Shown one piece after another: positions 36,585 to 45,908 of a DNA stretch of 64,000 bases. The position numbers and the translations under genes were made by a program. This stretch comes from Thermoleophilia bacterium (GTDB lineage Bacteria; Actinomycetota; Thermoleophilia; RBG-16-64-13). Each line of letters begins with the position of its first letter. Positions within the stretch are counted from its first letter, which is position 1. Location: NCBI GenBank assembly GCA_027493445.1, contig JAOSKU010000001.1, forward strand, positions 3,673,845 through 3,737,844, read 5' to 3'. The notes beneath the pieces were generated by a model, which saw only the letters and a program-made list of their open reading frames with translations, was not told the DNA's origin and made no database searches.

Positions 36585-37480
36585 GACGGAAGTCGCCGCT
36601 CTACGAAAGCAAGGTGGAATACGGGGGCTGGACGATCAATCATGTCCAGGGGTGCGCGCATGGCTGCAGGTACCCGTGCTACGCGATGATGCTTGCGAAG
36701 CGTACCGGCCGCGTGAAGTCCTACGAGGAGTGGTGTCGCCCGCGCGCCGTTGAAAACGCCCTTGAACTCCTCGATGCGGAGCTGCTTCGTTTCGCGACCC
36801 GTATCGACAGCGTCCATCTGTGCTTCACGACGGACCCCTTCATGTACGACGCCGAGGTGGGGGGTCCGGTCGCGGAGGTTGTCGATCTCACGACGCGCAT
36901 CATCGAGCGCCTGAATGAGCGGGGGATAGGCGTCACGACTCTCACGAAGGGTGTCTATCCTGAGGATTTCGGGGAGCGAACGCGGTCACTCAGCCCGCGG
37001 AACCAGTATGGCCTATCTCTGGTTTCCGTCAGCGAAGCCTTTCGCTTGCAGTGGGAGCCCGGATCTGCGCCTCTTGCAGCCCGCATCGCGGCGGCTCGTC
37101 GGCTCGCCGAGGCCGGGCAACGTACGTGGGCAAGCATTGAGCCTTATCCGACCCCTAACATCGATCCGTCCTCAGAGAACGTGGAGCCGCTGCTGGAGGC
37201 CGTCAGCTTCGTCAACAGCATCGTCTTTGGTCGGTGGAACTACAGCAAGCTTGTCTCCTCATCTCCCGACCTGAAGGGGCATTATGCGCGCGCAGCACAG
37301 AGCGTGGCCTCATGGTGTGACATTCACGGGAAGACGCTGCACATCAAGAAGGGGACGCCCCTAAGCGATCGGTACGTCGCCGATGTGCTTGGCGCGGATC
37401 CTGATGAAGCTGATGACCGAGTTTCCGAAAGGCGTAAGGTGAGAGCAGACGCGTCGTGCGCAGAGCGGCGTGCATCGTAG
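36581..37480 (+). CDS. Three-Cys-motif (radical-SAM-like) partner of TcmP
   Basis: ATG overlapping the tcmP stop; 299 residues. The motif 'VQGCAHGCRYPCYAMMLAKR' contains three closely spaced cysteines (C-x3-C-x3-C), as in the Gp37/Gp68-like relatives of spore photoproduct lyase that travel with TcmP. Other matches: 'CFTTDPFMYD', 'GVTTLTKGVYP', 'TWASIEPYPTPN', 'GRWNYS'. The cysteines probably hold an iron-sulfur cluster. The pair is common near prophage and defence genes, but its reaction is not established. The C-terminal ~20 residues may be affected by the join to the next region. Confidence 0.82.
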   Translation: MRRKSPLYESKVEYGGWTINHVQGCAHGCRYPCYAMMLAKRTGRVKSYEEWCRPRAVENALELLDAELLRFATRIDSVHLCFTTDPFMYDAEVGGPVAEVVDLTTRIIERLNERGIGVTTLTKGVYPEDFGERTRSLSPRNQYGLSLVSVSEAFRLQWEPGSAPLAARIAAARRLAEAGQRTWASIEPYPTPNIDPSSENVEPLLEAVSFVNSIVFGRWNYSKLVSSSPDLKGHYARAAQSVASWCDIHGKTLHIKKGTPLSDRYVADVLGADPDEADDRVSERRKVRADASCAERRAS

Positions 37481-37537
37481 CGCCAAATACGTGGCTGGAA
37501 TCCGCCATGGACGCCTTGATGCGGGAGGAGCCCCCCG

Positions 37538-39357
37538 ATGAAGCCAGAAACGCGAACTGTGACTCAGCTGTTCGAACTCGATGTTCGGTACGTTGTTCCC
37601 TTGTATCAGGGCCGTACGTCTGGAATGAGAGCAAGCAGTGGGAGCCACTGTGGGAAGACATCTCCGTGCTATTGGATCACCAGCTCAATGGCACGCTTGC
37701 CGGACAGAACACCTTCTGGTCGCATTTTCTTGGGGCAATCGTGCTCGACCAGGAAACTCAGGCTCCAGGCTCGATTCCCGTCTATACGGTGATCGACGGT
37801 CAGCAGCGCCTGACGACGCTTCAGATTCTACTCGCAGCCGCTGCCAACGTGACCGCGGCAAACGGCGCAGAGAACGACGCGGCAGTGCTGCTATCCCCGA
37901 TCAAGAACATACCACTCAAAGTGTCTGGCGAGCACCTATGGAAGGTGTGGCCGACGAACGTCAATCGCAAGGCCTTCATGGCGGTGGTCCGCGACGGTGA
38001 TCCCGATCCTGAGCATCAGGATGATCCGGACAACCTGATCGACGAGGCGTACGAGTACTTCGTCCGACGTACCACCGAATGGCTTGCGGAGAGCGTGGGT
38101 CACGATGGGCTGGACCCCTTGGTCGCGCTGCGCATCACACTGTGCGACCTACTGAAGATGGTCTGCATCACGCTTGAACAGGATGACAATGCGCAGGTGA
38201 TCTTTGAGACGCTGAATGCGAGGGGTACTCCGTTGCTTGCGCTTGATCTCGTCAAGAACGCCGTCTTTCACGCGGCCTCAAGTCAACAGCTGGACGTTGA
38301 CGATCTCTACGAAACCGTATGGAAGCCTGAACTAGATGATGATCACTGGAGGGAGGAGCAACGCCAGGGGCGCTTGAACCGACCTCGTGCAGACTTGTTC
38401 CTGATGCACTGGCTGACCATGAAGTTGCGCCGAGTCACCCCGGCTACAGAGCTGTTCACGACGTTTCGCAAGCAGATCCTCCAGACGATTCCTCCGCCGG
38501 ACACCGGTTATGTTGTGCGCGAGCTATGCCGCGACGCGGGGATCATGCGTGGGTTCGAGTCGAGGCCGGCCGGCAGCGACGAAGCTCTCTTTTTCGAGCG
38601 CCTCGAGGCACTTGATGTCACGACGGTCTTGCCCCTAGTCTTGTTCTTGTTTCGAGAGCAATCGCTTCCACCGGATCGCCGCCTCCGAGCGCTGAAGGTC
38701 CTCGAGAGTTGGCTGGTGAGGCGCTCCTTGCTGCGCTTGACGGTGAAGAACTACAACCTCCAGATCCCGGTGCTGATCGGTCGAGTGGCCGAAGATGTGG
38801 CCCACGCGGACGAGATCCTGCTCAAGGAGCTGGGGGAGGGTGTCGGCGAGGTCAGCCGCTGGCCGACCGATAGCCAGCTTATCGACTTCTACACGTCGAA
38901 CGATGCATACAACAACATCGCCAGGCCTCGCCTCGTGATGGCTCTGGCGGCGGTTGAGAGATCGCTCTATGGCAGCAAGGTCGATGTTCCTTCGATCCCG
39001 ACAACCCTTTCGCTCGAGCACGTGATTCCCCAAGCGTGGGAGGAGCATTGGCCGTTGGCCGCTGACCCCTCCTCCGACGAAGAAGAGGCGGCTCGAGAGG
39101 CGCGCACGCGGTCGATCCATCGACTTGGCAACCTGACCCTCACCGCTGGGCCCCTGAACGCCGCCCTCTCGAATAGTACATGGTCGGCCAAGCAGAAAGA
39201 GCTCAACAGGGAGTCGAAGCTGCTTCTCAATACTCGCCTGGTCGAAGGCAATCCCGATTGCTTCGACGAAACGGCCATCGCCGAGCGCACACGAGATCTG
39301 GTCGAGCGCATCTGCAGCATCTGGCCCGGCCCCGACCACGAATGGATTCCTGCGTAG
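37538..39357 (+). CDS. GmrSD-type DUF262/DUF1524 restriction enzyme (frameshifted)
   Basis: ATG 37538, preceded by a GGGAGGAG ribosome site. The first ~24 residues ('RTVTQLFELDVRYVVPLYQ') and the rest ('PYVWNESKQWEPLWEDI') lie in different frames. One missing base near 37609-37611 joins them to a ~606-residue protein. The DUF262 (GmrS-like) motif 'VIDGQQRLTTLQIL' is near residue 88 and 'QVIFETLNARGTPL' follows. The C-terminal DUF1524 HNH nuclease reads 'LSLEHVIPQAWEEHW' (~492) and 'IHRLGNLTLTAGPLN'. GmrSD enzymes cleave glucosylated or otherwise modified phage DNA, using nucleotide hydrolysis. The single-chain arrangement is usual. Confidence 0.87.
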
Positions 39358-39381
39358 TGCCACGAACATGAGGGGGAGCAG

Positions 39382-40197
39382 ATGACTGGTGCCACTACCT
39401 TCCTTGTCGTTGTTGGTCTTGCAGCATGCTTCGGCCTGGGGTTGGTAGCGAGCCGGTTCGTTCGAAGGCCCTCAGGCGCCACTTCGCAGGCGGTCGACGC
39501 CATTCCCGTTGCCCGCATGGCCAAGGCGAGTCCGGACCCAACGGCCCTGTTGACGACTGTCCAGAACGTTGTGGGCATTGGCTCCCGTGCAGGCATCCAG
39601 GTGATTGCCGAGCGCATGCATGAGGACGATTCGCCCTCGCGAGGCCGTCTGACGAGGACGATCTCCGCCTCGTCTGCAATCTCAACCGAGTTGGGTCGCC
39701 TGGGATCAGCCGTGCCGTCGGCCCTATCTCGGACCAAAGACCTCTACCGGGTGACCGTGAGAGACGGTGGCACCCCCAGGCTCATGAACGCGGCTGGCGG
39801 TGGCTACTACGGCGACGTTGCCAACAAGGTCACTGGCCGCATCGAGAGTAAGGCGGTCCTGAACCCATTGAAGGGTAGCAAGGAAGCCTTTGCTGTCTTG
39901 GGCCCGCAGGCGGTGTGGGGCCTGGCCGCTTTTGCCGTCGGCCGGCACTTCGAAGCAGAGATCGCCGCTCGACTAGGGAACATCGAGAGGAAGCTTGATC
40001 ATGTGATCGAGGAGATTGACCGCGAACGCTTGGCCGAGTTGGACGCCGCGAGCAGAGAATGTGAACGAGCGGCCTTCAAGATAATCGACGGTAGGAATCC
40101 GGTCGACGTTGTGGCCGGCCTATCGGTCCAGAAGCTCTTCATTGACAAGAACTGGTCTCTCGCCCTCGGCGCTCTCGCGAGGACGAAGATGGGTTGA
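39382..40197 (+). CDS. Unknown membrane-anchored protein
   Basis: ATG 39382, GGGGGAG upstream; 271 residues. One N-terminal hydrophobic helix ('TTFLVVVGLAACFGLGLVASRFV') followed by a soluble part. A second hydrophobic patch occurs at 'VLGPQAVWGLAAFAVG', and a charged coiled-coil-like stretch 'ERKLDHVIEEIDRERLAELDAAS' lies near residue 205. I recognise no family. The stop overlaps the following gene's TTG start (TTGA), so the two are translationally coupled and probably work together. Confidence 0.65.
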   Translation: MTGATTFLVVVGLAACFGLGLVASRFVRRPSGATSQAVDAIPVARMAKASPDPTALLTTVQNVVGIGSRAGIQVIAERMHEDDSPSRGRLTRTISASSAISTELGRLGSAVPSALSRTKDLYRVTVRDGGTPRLMNAAGGGYYGDVANKVTGRIESKAVLNPLKGSKEAFAVLGPQAVWGLAAFAVGRHFEAEIAARLGNIERKLDHVIEEIDRERLAELDAASRECERAAFKIIDGRNPVDVVAGLSVQKLFIDKNWSLALGALARTKMG

Positions 40198-40706
40198 CGG
40201 CCGCGCGGGTTTCGGGGATGTGGGAAGAGCTGTTCGGAGAGAAGGACCGTTTCCCGAAGGATGTGCGCTTGTTCTTGTCAGCCCTCGCCTCCAAGATGAA
40301 GCTCATTTCCTTGCTGGCGGTGGAAGACGCTGCAGGCACGGATCCGACTGTCTCGACAGGAGCCTATCGTACCCGACTGTTCGACGAGATGAAGGAGTGC
40401 CACCAGGCGCTTGACCTACTCCGATCAGTTCTCCATCGTACTGTCAGACTGGAGTACTCGCTAGGCATGAGCGACTGGATGCCGGCGAGCATGCTGCTCA
40501 AGGGCAAGAAGGAGAAAAGCAACCGGTTGCTCGCGACTCTCCGCACCTTGCTGAAGCTCGAGGACCGGCTCGAGCAGCTGCATCTGCCCTTCGCTGGTCT
40601 TGACATGATGCCGCAGTACGACCTCATCGCCGAGCGGAAGTCGGACGGTTCGCTTGAGGTCGGCCTGGAGCGAATCGTCGCCCCCGTGGAAGTAGCGCTC
40701 GGGTAA
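40194..40706 (+). CDS. Unknown helical protein coupled to the membrane-anchored protein
   Basis: TTG start inside the upstream stop; 170 residues. Predominantly helical with many Lys/Leu: 'FLSALASKMKLISLL', 'RLFDEMKECHQALDLLRSVLH', 'RLLATLRTLLKLEDRLEQL'. No signal or membrane segment. No family recognised. The unit with the preceding gene sits between a GmrSD enzyme and an IS256 element. Confidence 0.6.
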   Translation: MTAARVSGMWEELFGEKDRFPKDVRLFLSALASKMKLISLLAVEDAAGTDPTVSTGAYRTRLFDEMKECHQALDLLRSVLHRTVRLEYSLGMSDWMPASMLLKGKKEKSNRLLATLRTLLKLEDRLEQLHLPFAGLDMMPQYDLIAERKSDGSLEVGLERIVAPVEVALG

Positions 40707-40744
40707 GTGCCCGGTGTTCAGGTGACGAGAGTGGCGGCCGGGTG

Positions 40745-40851
40745 CTGGTCAAGGAATTGCTCACCGCTATCAAGACACAAGCGCCCTGACAACCGCGGGC
40801 AGTTGCGTGGTGGATCCGAATTGCCGAGACCTTCGTCGAGACGCTCGAACG
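40745..40851 (+). repeat. ~105 bp scar shared with 58267-58371
   Basis: The sequence encodes 'LVKELLTAIKTQAP' plus stop, the C-terminus of the AbiEii-like protein at 57448-58308, followed by 'acaaccgcggg' and a stretch ending 'gagacgctcgaacg'. Both copies match over about 105 bases and then diverge. This is the 3' scar of a second, lost AbiE-like gene or a recombination footprint. Confidence 0.75.
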
Positions 40852-40947
40852 CGGGAGACGGGTTCAAGGAGTATGTCGGCGAGGCGGTGCTGGTGGGGTG
40901 AGGGGGATCGATAGCCGATTCGGCCGAAGGTCCGAGAGGCAACCGGG

Positions 40948-42366
40948 GGTCAAGTCCCGTAATGTGGTGTAGCAGCCCGGCAGCCGAGACCTGAGTAGCA
41001 AATCGGCCACTGGGCGTCCTAGAATCGTCGAGGGTTCCGCCAAGAACATCGACGAGAGGAGCATCACAGTGGCCGACCAGTACAGCATGACGCCTGCCGA
41101 AGCCGCGGGCAAGGTCCTTGCATCCGAGCATGGCGACTTCCTGAGAGAAGCCGTGCATTGCGTGCTCAGGGAGATCATGGAGGGCGAGGTGAGCGCGGTC
41201 ACAGGCGCGAGCTTCGGCGAACGTTCCCCCGAGCGGGCCGTCCAGCGCAACGGCTACCGGCCCCGGGGTTCGACACCCGCGTGGGCACCATCGAGCTCGC
41301 CATCCCCCGTCTCAGGCGGGGCAGCTACTTCCCGAGCTTCCTCGAGCCGAGACGCCGAAGCGAACAGGCCCTTGTCGCGGTGGTGGCCGAAGCCTACGTC
41401 AACGGGGTCTCGACGCGCAAGGTGGAGCGCCTGGTGGAGCAGCTCGGCATCGAGTCTATGAGCCGCTCCACCGTCTCCCGGCTCTGCACGGTGCTCGATG
41501 AGCAGGTCAGGCTCTTCCGGGAGCGCCCCCTGGAGGGCCGCTACCCCTACCTGTGGCTCGACGCCCGCATCGAGCGGGTGCGTGAGGAGGGGGTGTCCGC
41601 CAGAAGGCCCTCATCGTCGCCTACGGCGTCCACGAGACCGGGCGCAGAGAGGTTCTTGGCACCGACGTGGGCCAGGCGGAGAGCGAGGCCTTCTGGCGAG
41701 ACTTCCTGCGTTACCTCGTGGCCCGGGGTCTCACGGGCGTCTTGCTCTGCGTCTCTGATGCCCACCCCGGCCTGAAGAAGGCCATCGCTCAGGTGCTCGG
41801 CTGCCCCTGGCAACGCTGCACCGTCCACTTCCTCCGGGACATGAAGGGGCATGTGGGGCGCTCGCAGCAGCAGATGGTCGCGGCGGCAGTGCGTCAGGTC
41901 TTCCAGGCCGAGGGTCTGGCCCAGGCCCGTCTCGTTCTCGGCGAGGTGGTCGCTCGGCTCGAGGGGCCGGCTCTCAAGGTGGCCCGTCTGCTCGAGGACG
42001 CAGAAGACGACCTCCTTGCCTTCCTTGACTTCCCGCGCGAGCACTGGTCCAAGCTGCGCTCGACCAACCCGCTCGAGCGCATCAACCGGGAGATCGGCAG
42101 ACGAAGCGACGTGGTCGGCATCTACCCGAACGACCAGAGCCTCCTCCGGCTCACCGGGGCCCTCCTTTGCGAGCAAAACGACGAGTGGCTCGTCTCCCGC
42201 CGGTACCTCTCGGTCGAGTCCCTGGCGAAGCTCTACCACGACGACACCATCGACGCCGACGAGATCACCCTGTCCATCCATCCTGCACGGAAGGAGGTGG
42301 CCCCGGCGGCGTAGCCGGGAGTCCGTAGCGACGATCGGGAGCTACACCACAAAGTGGGACTTGACC
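40948..42366 (+). mobile_element. Complete IS256-family element (1419 bp) with 8 bp target duplication
   Basis: Terminal inverted repeats: left GGTCAAGTCCCgtaatGTGGTGTAGC, read in two parts, and right its inverted form ending GGGACTTGACC. The direct repeat CAACCGGG flanks the element at 40940-40947 and 42367-42374; 8-9 bp duplications are normal for IS256. A truncated second copy is at 5445-5588. The perfect duplication argues for a fairly recent insertion. Confidence 0.95.
41069..42314 (+). CDS. IS256 (mutator-type) transposase, two frameshifts
   Basis: GTG start; about 415 residues when corrected. Pieces in order: 'FLREAVHCVLREIMEGEVSAVTGASFGER', 'TRVGTIELAIPRLRRGSYFPSF', 'STRKVERLVEQLG', 'PYLWLDARIERVREEG', 'VLLCVSDAHPGLKKAI', 'CTVHFLRDM', 'LRSTNPLERINREIGRR' (the conserved Asp, Asp and Glu are visible). 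The frame breaks at the G4 run 41265-41268 and at the G5 run 41589-41593; one added G at each restores the consensus. Either the element is inactive or these are homopolymer errors. Confidence 0.9.
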
Positions 42367-42556
42367 CAACCGGGTCCCTTCTCCAATTAAAGGTGTATGG
42401 TTCGAACGGTTGAAGCCGAGTATGCTCGACCCTGCACCCCGGCGGCAATGCCGCCCTATCCGTCGCTTCACACTCCACTTCACACAGCTGGCACGCTTGA
42501 GGTAGACTTGAGTCGTACGCATTTGGCCGTATCGATTCGCGCCGGAGGAGGGATTC

Positions 42557-43366
42557 GTGCAAGCCGACTCAATAGCCGATCCGCTGACCTCTCCTGCTCC
42601 TGCCGAGGTGCCACTGCCGTCGGCCCCCCTGGCCCGTGTCGTTGCTCAAGTCCGGTTTCCGGAGATCGTCTCCATCGAGCGGCGGGAGTTCATCGGTCCA
42701 TTCCAGGAGGCCATCCGGCGAGATTACCCGGCACTGCGAGCCGAGCGGGCGGCCGGAGTCATGCTTGCCCCCGGCGGCGTCGTGCAGCCCCAAGCGTCGT
42801 CTACGACTTGGCGGTTCAATGATCGATCAGGGGCGTGGCGAGGTTCCCTGGCTCCTGGCTTTGTGGCTTTGGAAACCACGGAATACACCTCCCGCGGTGA
42901 CTTCCTCGAGCGCATGCGCCGACTCCTGCACGCAGTCGAAGAACACGTCGATCCGCAGATCGCCGATCGGGTGGGCATCCGCTACATCGATCGCATCGTC
43001 TGGTCTGGGCCGGAGGACTTCGCTCGTCTGGTCCGCCCCGATGTGGCCGGAATCCTTGCCCGTCCTTTCGGAGATTCAGCCACTCAAGCACTTACCCAGT
43101 GCGTGTTCGGGCTACCGGAGTCCGATGCGGCACTTATGGCGCGCTGGGGCCTCGTCCCTGCGGGCGGCACCGTCGATCCATTGGTGCTCGAACCTGCGGA
43201 TTCGGCCTGCTGGATCCTCGATCTCGATGCCTACGCCCCGAGTGAGCAGGCCTTCGACGTAGACGCTCTCCTAGCGCAGACCCGCGCGTTGGCGGAACGG
43301 GTGTACACGTTCTTTCGCTGGGCCGTGACTGACCAGTTTTTGACCAAGTTTGGAGGAGTGCTGTGA
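42557..43366 (+). CDS. TIGR04255-family protein (module 2)
   Basis: GTG 42557 behind GGAGGAGGG; 269 residues. 'PSAPLARVVAQVRFPEIVSIE' at the N-terminus and 'QIADRVGIRYIDRIVW' in the middle match the family pattern and the module 1 protein. The C-terminal segment 'FFRWAVTDQFLTKFGGVL' is also typical. Its stop overlaps the next start (GTGA). Role unknown; the coupling to an HTH protein and a QTCD protein is the main clue. Confidence 0.85.
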   Translation: MQADSIADPLTSPAPAEVPLPSAPLARVVAQVRFPEIVSIERREFIGPFQEAIRRDYPALRAERAAGVMLAPGGVVQPQASSTTWRFNDRSGAWRGSLAPGFVALETTEYTSRGDFLERMRRLLHAVEEHVDPQIADRVGIRYIDRIVWSGPEDFARLVRPDVAGILARPFGDSATQALTQCVFGLPESDAALMARWGLVPAGGTVDPLVLEPADSACWILDLDAYAPSEQAFDVDALLAQTRALAERVYTFFRWAVTDQFLTKFGGVL

Positions 43367-44079
43367 GCAATATGGCAGCCGCATTCGACGTGGATGGCAC
43401 GGCGGCGTCGACGGCCACCCTTCCTCGCGTCAAACGTCGCCGCATGAGATTCCTCCCAGTCGGCGGGCTCCTGGTGCTGTCCGGGACATCAAGCGCCGAG
43501 CCACACGTTCGGTTGACCGATGGGTATGCCCTGCCTCTCGAGTCTTCGTCGGGAGAGTCACCGTGGAGCGCGGCCGAGACGCAAGTCGATTCGGGGCCCG
43601 ACCGGAAGACTCCGTCCGCAATCCAGGCCAGGGACGCAATCTTCGAGGTGCGTCGCCTGCCGGGACTCACCTGGGAACAGACGGCCCGGCTCTTCGGCGT
43701 TTCTCGTCGCAGCGTGCATTTCTGGGTCAGCGGTGCGGCCATCAGTCCCTCTCACCTCGAGCGCGTCCGGCGAGTCCTGGCCGTCTTGCGGGCCGTGGAT
43801 CGCGGTAGTGCCGCGCAGAATCGCTCCATCATGTTCGAACCATCCTCCGACGGTTCCTTACCGTTCGACGACCTTGCCACGGGTCGGTGGGAAACGGCTC
43901 TCAAGAAGATGGGCCCCGGTGGTGGACGTCGGGCGGCAGTTGGACGGCCGCTCTCGCCGGAAGCCCGGGCGGCGCGCAACCCCCCCGCCCCCGCCGAGCT
44001 TGTCGACGCCCTCAATGACCGTGTCCATCGGGAAGGCGAACGAACACGCGTGGCGCGACCAGGGCGAACCACGAAGTAG
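43363..44079 (+). CDS. HTH (XRE/sigma-like) protein of TIGR04255 module 2
   Basis: GTG start overlapping the upstream stop; 238 residues. The helix-turn-helix lies near residues 98-125: 'LTWEQTARLFGVSRRSVHFWVSG', then 'HLERVRRVLAVLRAVDRG'. The N-terminal ~80 residues are low in structure, and the C-terminal part is basic and Arg/Pro-rich. It probably binds DNA and may regulate the module. No operator was identified. Confidence 0.8.
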   Translation: MSNMAAAFDVDGTAASTATLPRVKRRRMRFLPVGGLLVLSGTSSAEPHVRLTDGYALPLESSSGESPWSAAETQVDSGPDRKTPSAIQARDAIFEVRRLPGLTWEQTARLFGVSRRSVHFWVSGAAISPSHLERVRRVLAVLRAVDRGSAAQNRSIMFEPSSDGSLPFDDLATGRWETALKKMGPGGGRRAAVGRPLSPEARAARNPPAPAELVDALNDRVHREGERTRVARPGRTTK

Positions 44080-44084
44080 GTCAT

Positions 44085-44924
44085 GTGACTGACGCCTTCG
44101 AAGAGGCCTGCCTCCGCGTGGACGAGGCGATGTCCGACTGGCGGCAGGGTGATTGCCTCTCGGCGGACGAGTGGTTCGTGCACCGTTATGACCCCGATGC
44201 GCCGCTGACTCCCGAATCACGTGATGTCGCCTCCACCGGTGGGTATCTGTGCGAAAGCGCCGTTCGCGGGCTGATGGTCGCGACGCAGACGTGCGACATC
44301 GTCCGGCCAAGTTCTACGCGGCCGTTCGTGGAGGTCGTCCCGCTTGTGGAGGTCGACGCGGACCACCTAGAGGAGATCCGGCGAGGCCGCTGACCCGGCT
44401 ACGCCTACGTCCCTGGCACTGCTGACGAATGGCTGGTGGCCGATCTTGACCGAACGATGACCTTGGAGAAAACGATTCTCGCCCGCTGGAACCGGCGATC
44501 CGGCTGCGACTCAGACGAGGAGCGCCGCCTACTCGCTCGCGCCCTCGCCCGCAAGCGGAGTCGGGTTGCCTTCCCTGACGACTTCACCCGGCTGGTTGCC
44601 GGGCTCCGCGACAGGATCGTCGAGAAGCACAGCAAGCGATCGAGCGAGGGCGAGGTGCTGCGTTCGCTTCGAGAGATCCGCGTCAGGGCTGCGCCGTCCT
44701 GGCAGGCGCCAGAGGTCGAGATACAGTTCCTGTTCATACCCGATGACGAGCACCAGAAATCGGTCGAACGGCCTGACTGGCCACACTTGCTAGACGCGTG
44801 GCTGAGCCTAGTGCCACCGCAGGGCCGCTTCGTAACGGTCGACGGCTTCGTCGCCTCCCTCGACGATCTCACCGCTCGGGACTACGCCGAGAGCGACATA
44901 CTCGACCTTGATCATCTCTCCTAG
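44085..44924 (+). pseudogene. 'QTCD' protein of TIGR04255 module 2, split by an in-frame TGA
   Basis: Starts at GTG 44085, six bases after the HTH gene. It reads 'MSDWRQGDCLS', 'GLMVATQTCDIVRP', 'EEIRRGR', then TGA (44391-44393), then in the same frame 'PGYAYVPG', 'WLVADLDRTMTLEK' and so on to 'ESDILDLDHLS'. Total ~279 codons. A CGA-to-TGA change would explain the stop. The first part matches the 180-aa protein of module 1; the second part has no recognised family. The gene is probably inactive unless the stop is read through. Confidence 0.72.
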
Positions 44925-45016
44925 GCCTAACCTACCGACTGATGGAGAGTCGAGCAAGGGTGCCCTTCCAACCACGCCCGCATTGTGGCATATCACGTGG
45001 TGTTGCGGTGGAGGCC

Positions 45017-45689
45017 ATGATTGGCATCGAGCCCGGAGAGTCTGCCTGCTGCCAGGTCGCTCGGCACAGATCGATGCGCTGAGACCGGTCTTCCGTTCGT
45101 TCAAGCGAACAGCGTCACGCCTCCGCGATGGGTTGGAGGCACTCGGCCCCTCGGCGTCGGTCAAGTTCGCGATGGACTCGTCGCGTGGACGGTGGCTGGA
45201 GGCCATCTTCGACGAGACACCGGCCTTGATCCGGTGGGCCGCGCTGTTGCGCCCATTCATGGCTGATGGCTCTCGGATTGAGCTTCGCGCGGTGTGGGCT
45301 TCACTCCAATCCATCGACGGGCTGGTAGGCGCCCCTGGCGCCGAGCGGATTACTGAGCTATTCGCGGCCGCTGAGAAGCTGCCGATTGCCGTTGTTGTGG
45401 ACGGGAGGACCATGGACGCGCGCGACGCCCGGTTCAACGCCGCCCGCGCCTTCATTAAGGGCCACGGCGCGATGCCACATCACCTGTTGATACTCCAGCA
45501 TGCCGAGCCCGGCCCCTCCGTGACGACCCACTGGCAGAGCTTCGATGCGGCAACCGGAGTGCAACTCGACCTCTTCGGTCCACGGTTTGCCTTCAACCTC
45601 GAACCGACGCCGTTCGGTCTCCCCCCTGATGCGCCCCCAACCTGTGCATCCAGGTCTGGCTGGGCGAGGGCACCCGAGCTCTGGCATGA
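45017..45689 (+). CDS. Unknown protein downstream of module 2 (two frameshifts)
   Basis: A GGAGG lies just before ATG 45017. 'MIGIEPGE' continues in another frame as 'VCLLPGRSAQIDALRPVFRSFKR', then a long open part 'SRGRWLEAIFDETPALIRWAALLRPFM' and 'LPIAVVVDGRTMDARDARFNAARAFI', ending after a lost base at the C5 run 45634-45638 as 'NLCIQVWLGEGTRALA'. About 225 residues. No family recognised. It follows the QTCD gene by ~90 bases on the same strand and may belong to the module. Confidence 0.5.
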
Positions 45690-45908
45690 GCGGGGCGGTG
45701 GGGGTAGGATGAGCGGGTGTCGTGCTTGCGAAAGGCGATGTCGTGACTCTCGTCGGTCGCCCAGCCGCACATGGAGGACTGGGAGGTGGAAGGGCTCAGG
45801 GGCTGTGGGCGATTCCACCACTCCCTTTTCAGGGCGTCTGTACTGGAAGAGGGAGGAGACGTCTCCTCACGGCGTGCGCGCACTCGTGCACGCGCAACCG
45901 CAGCATGC
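45690..45908. other. Gap without a supported gene
   Basis: No reading frame here looks coding, and no repeat or RNA structure was recognised. It separates the accessory genes on the left from convergent metabolic genes on the right. Confidence 0.4.
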
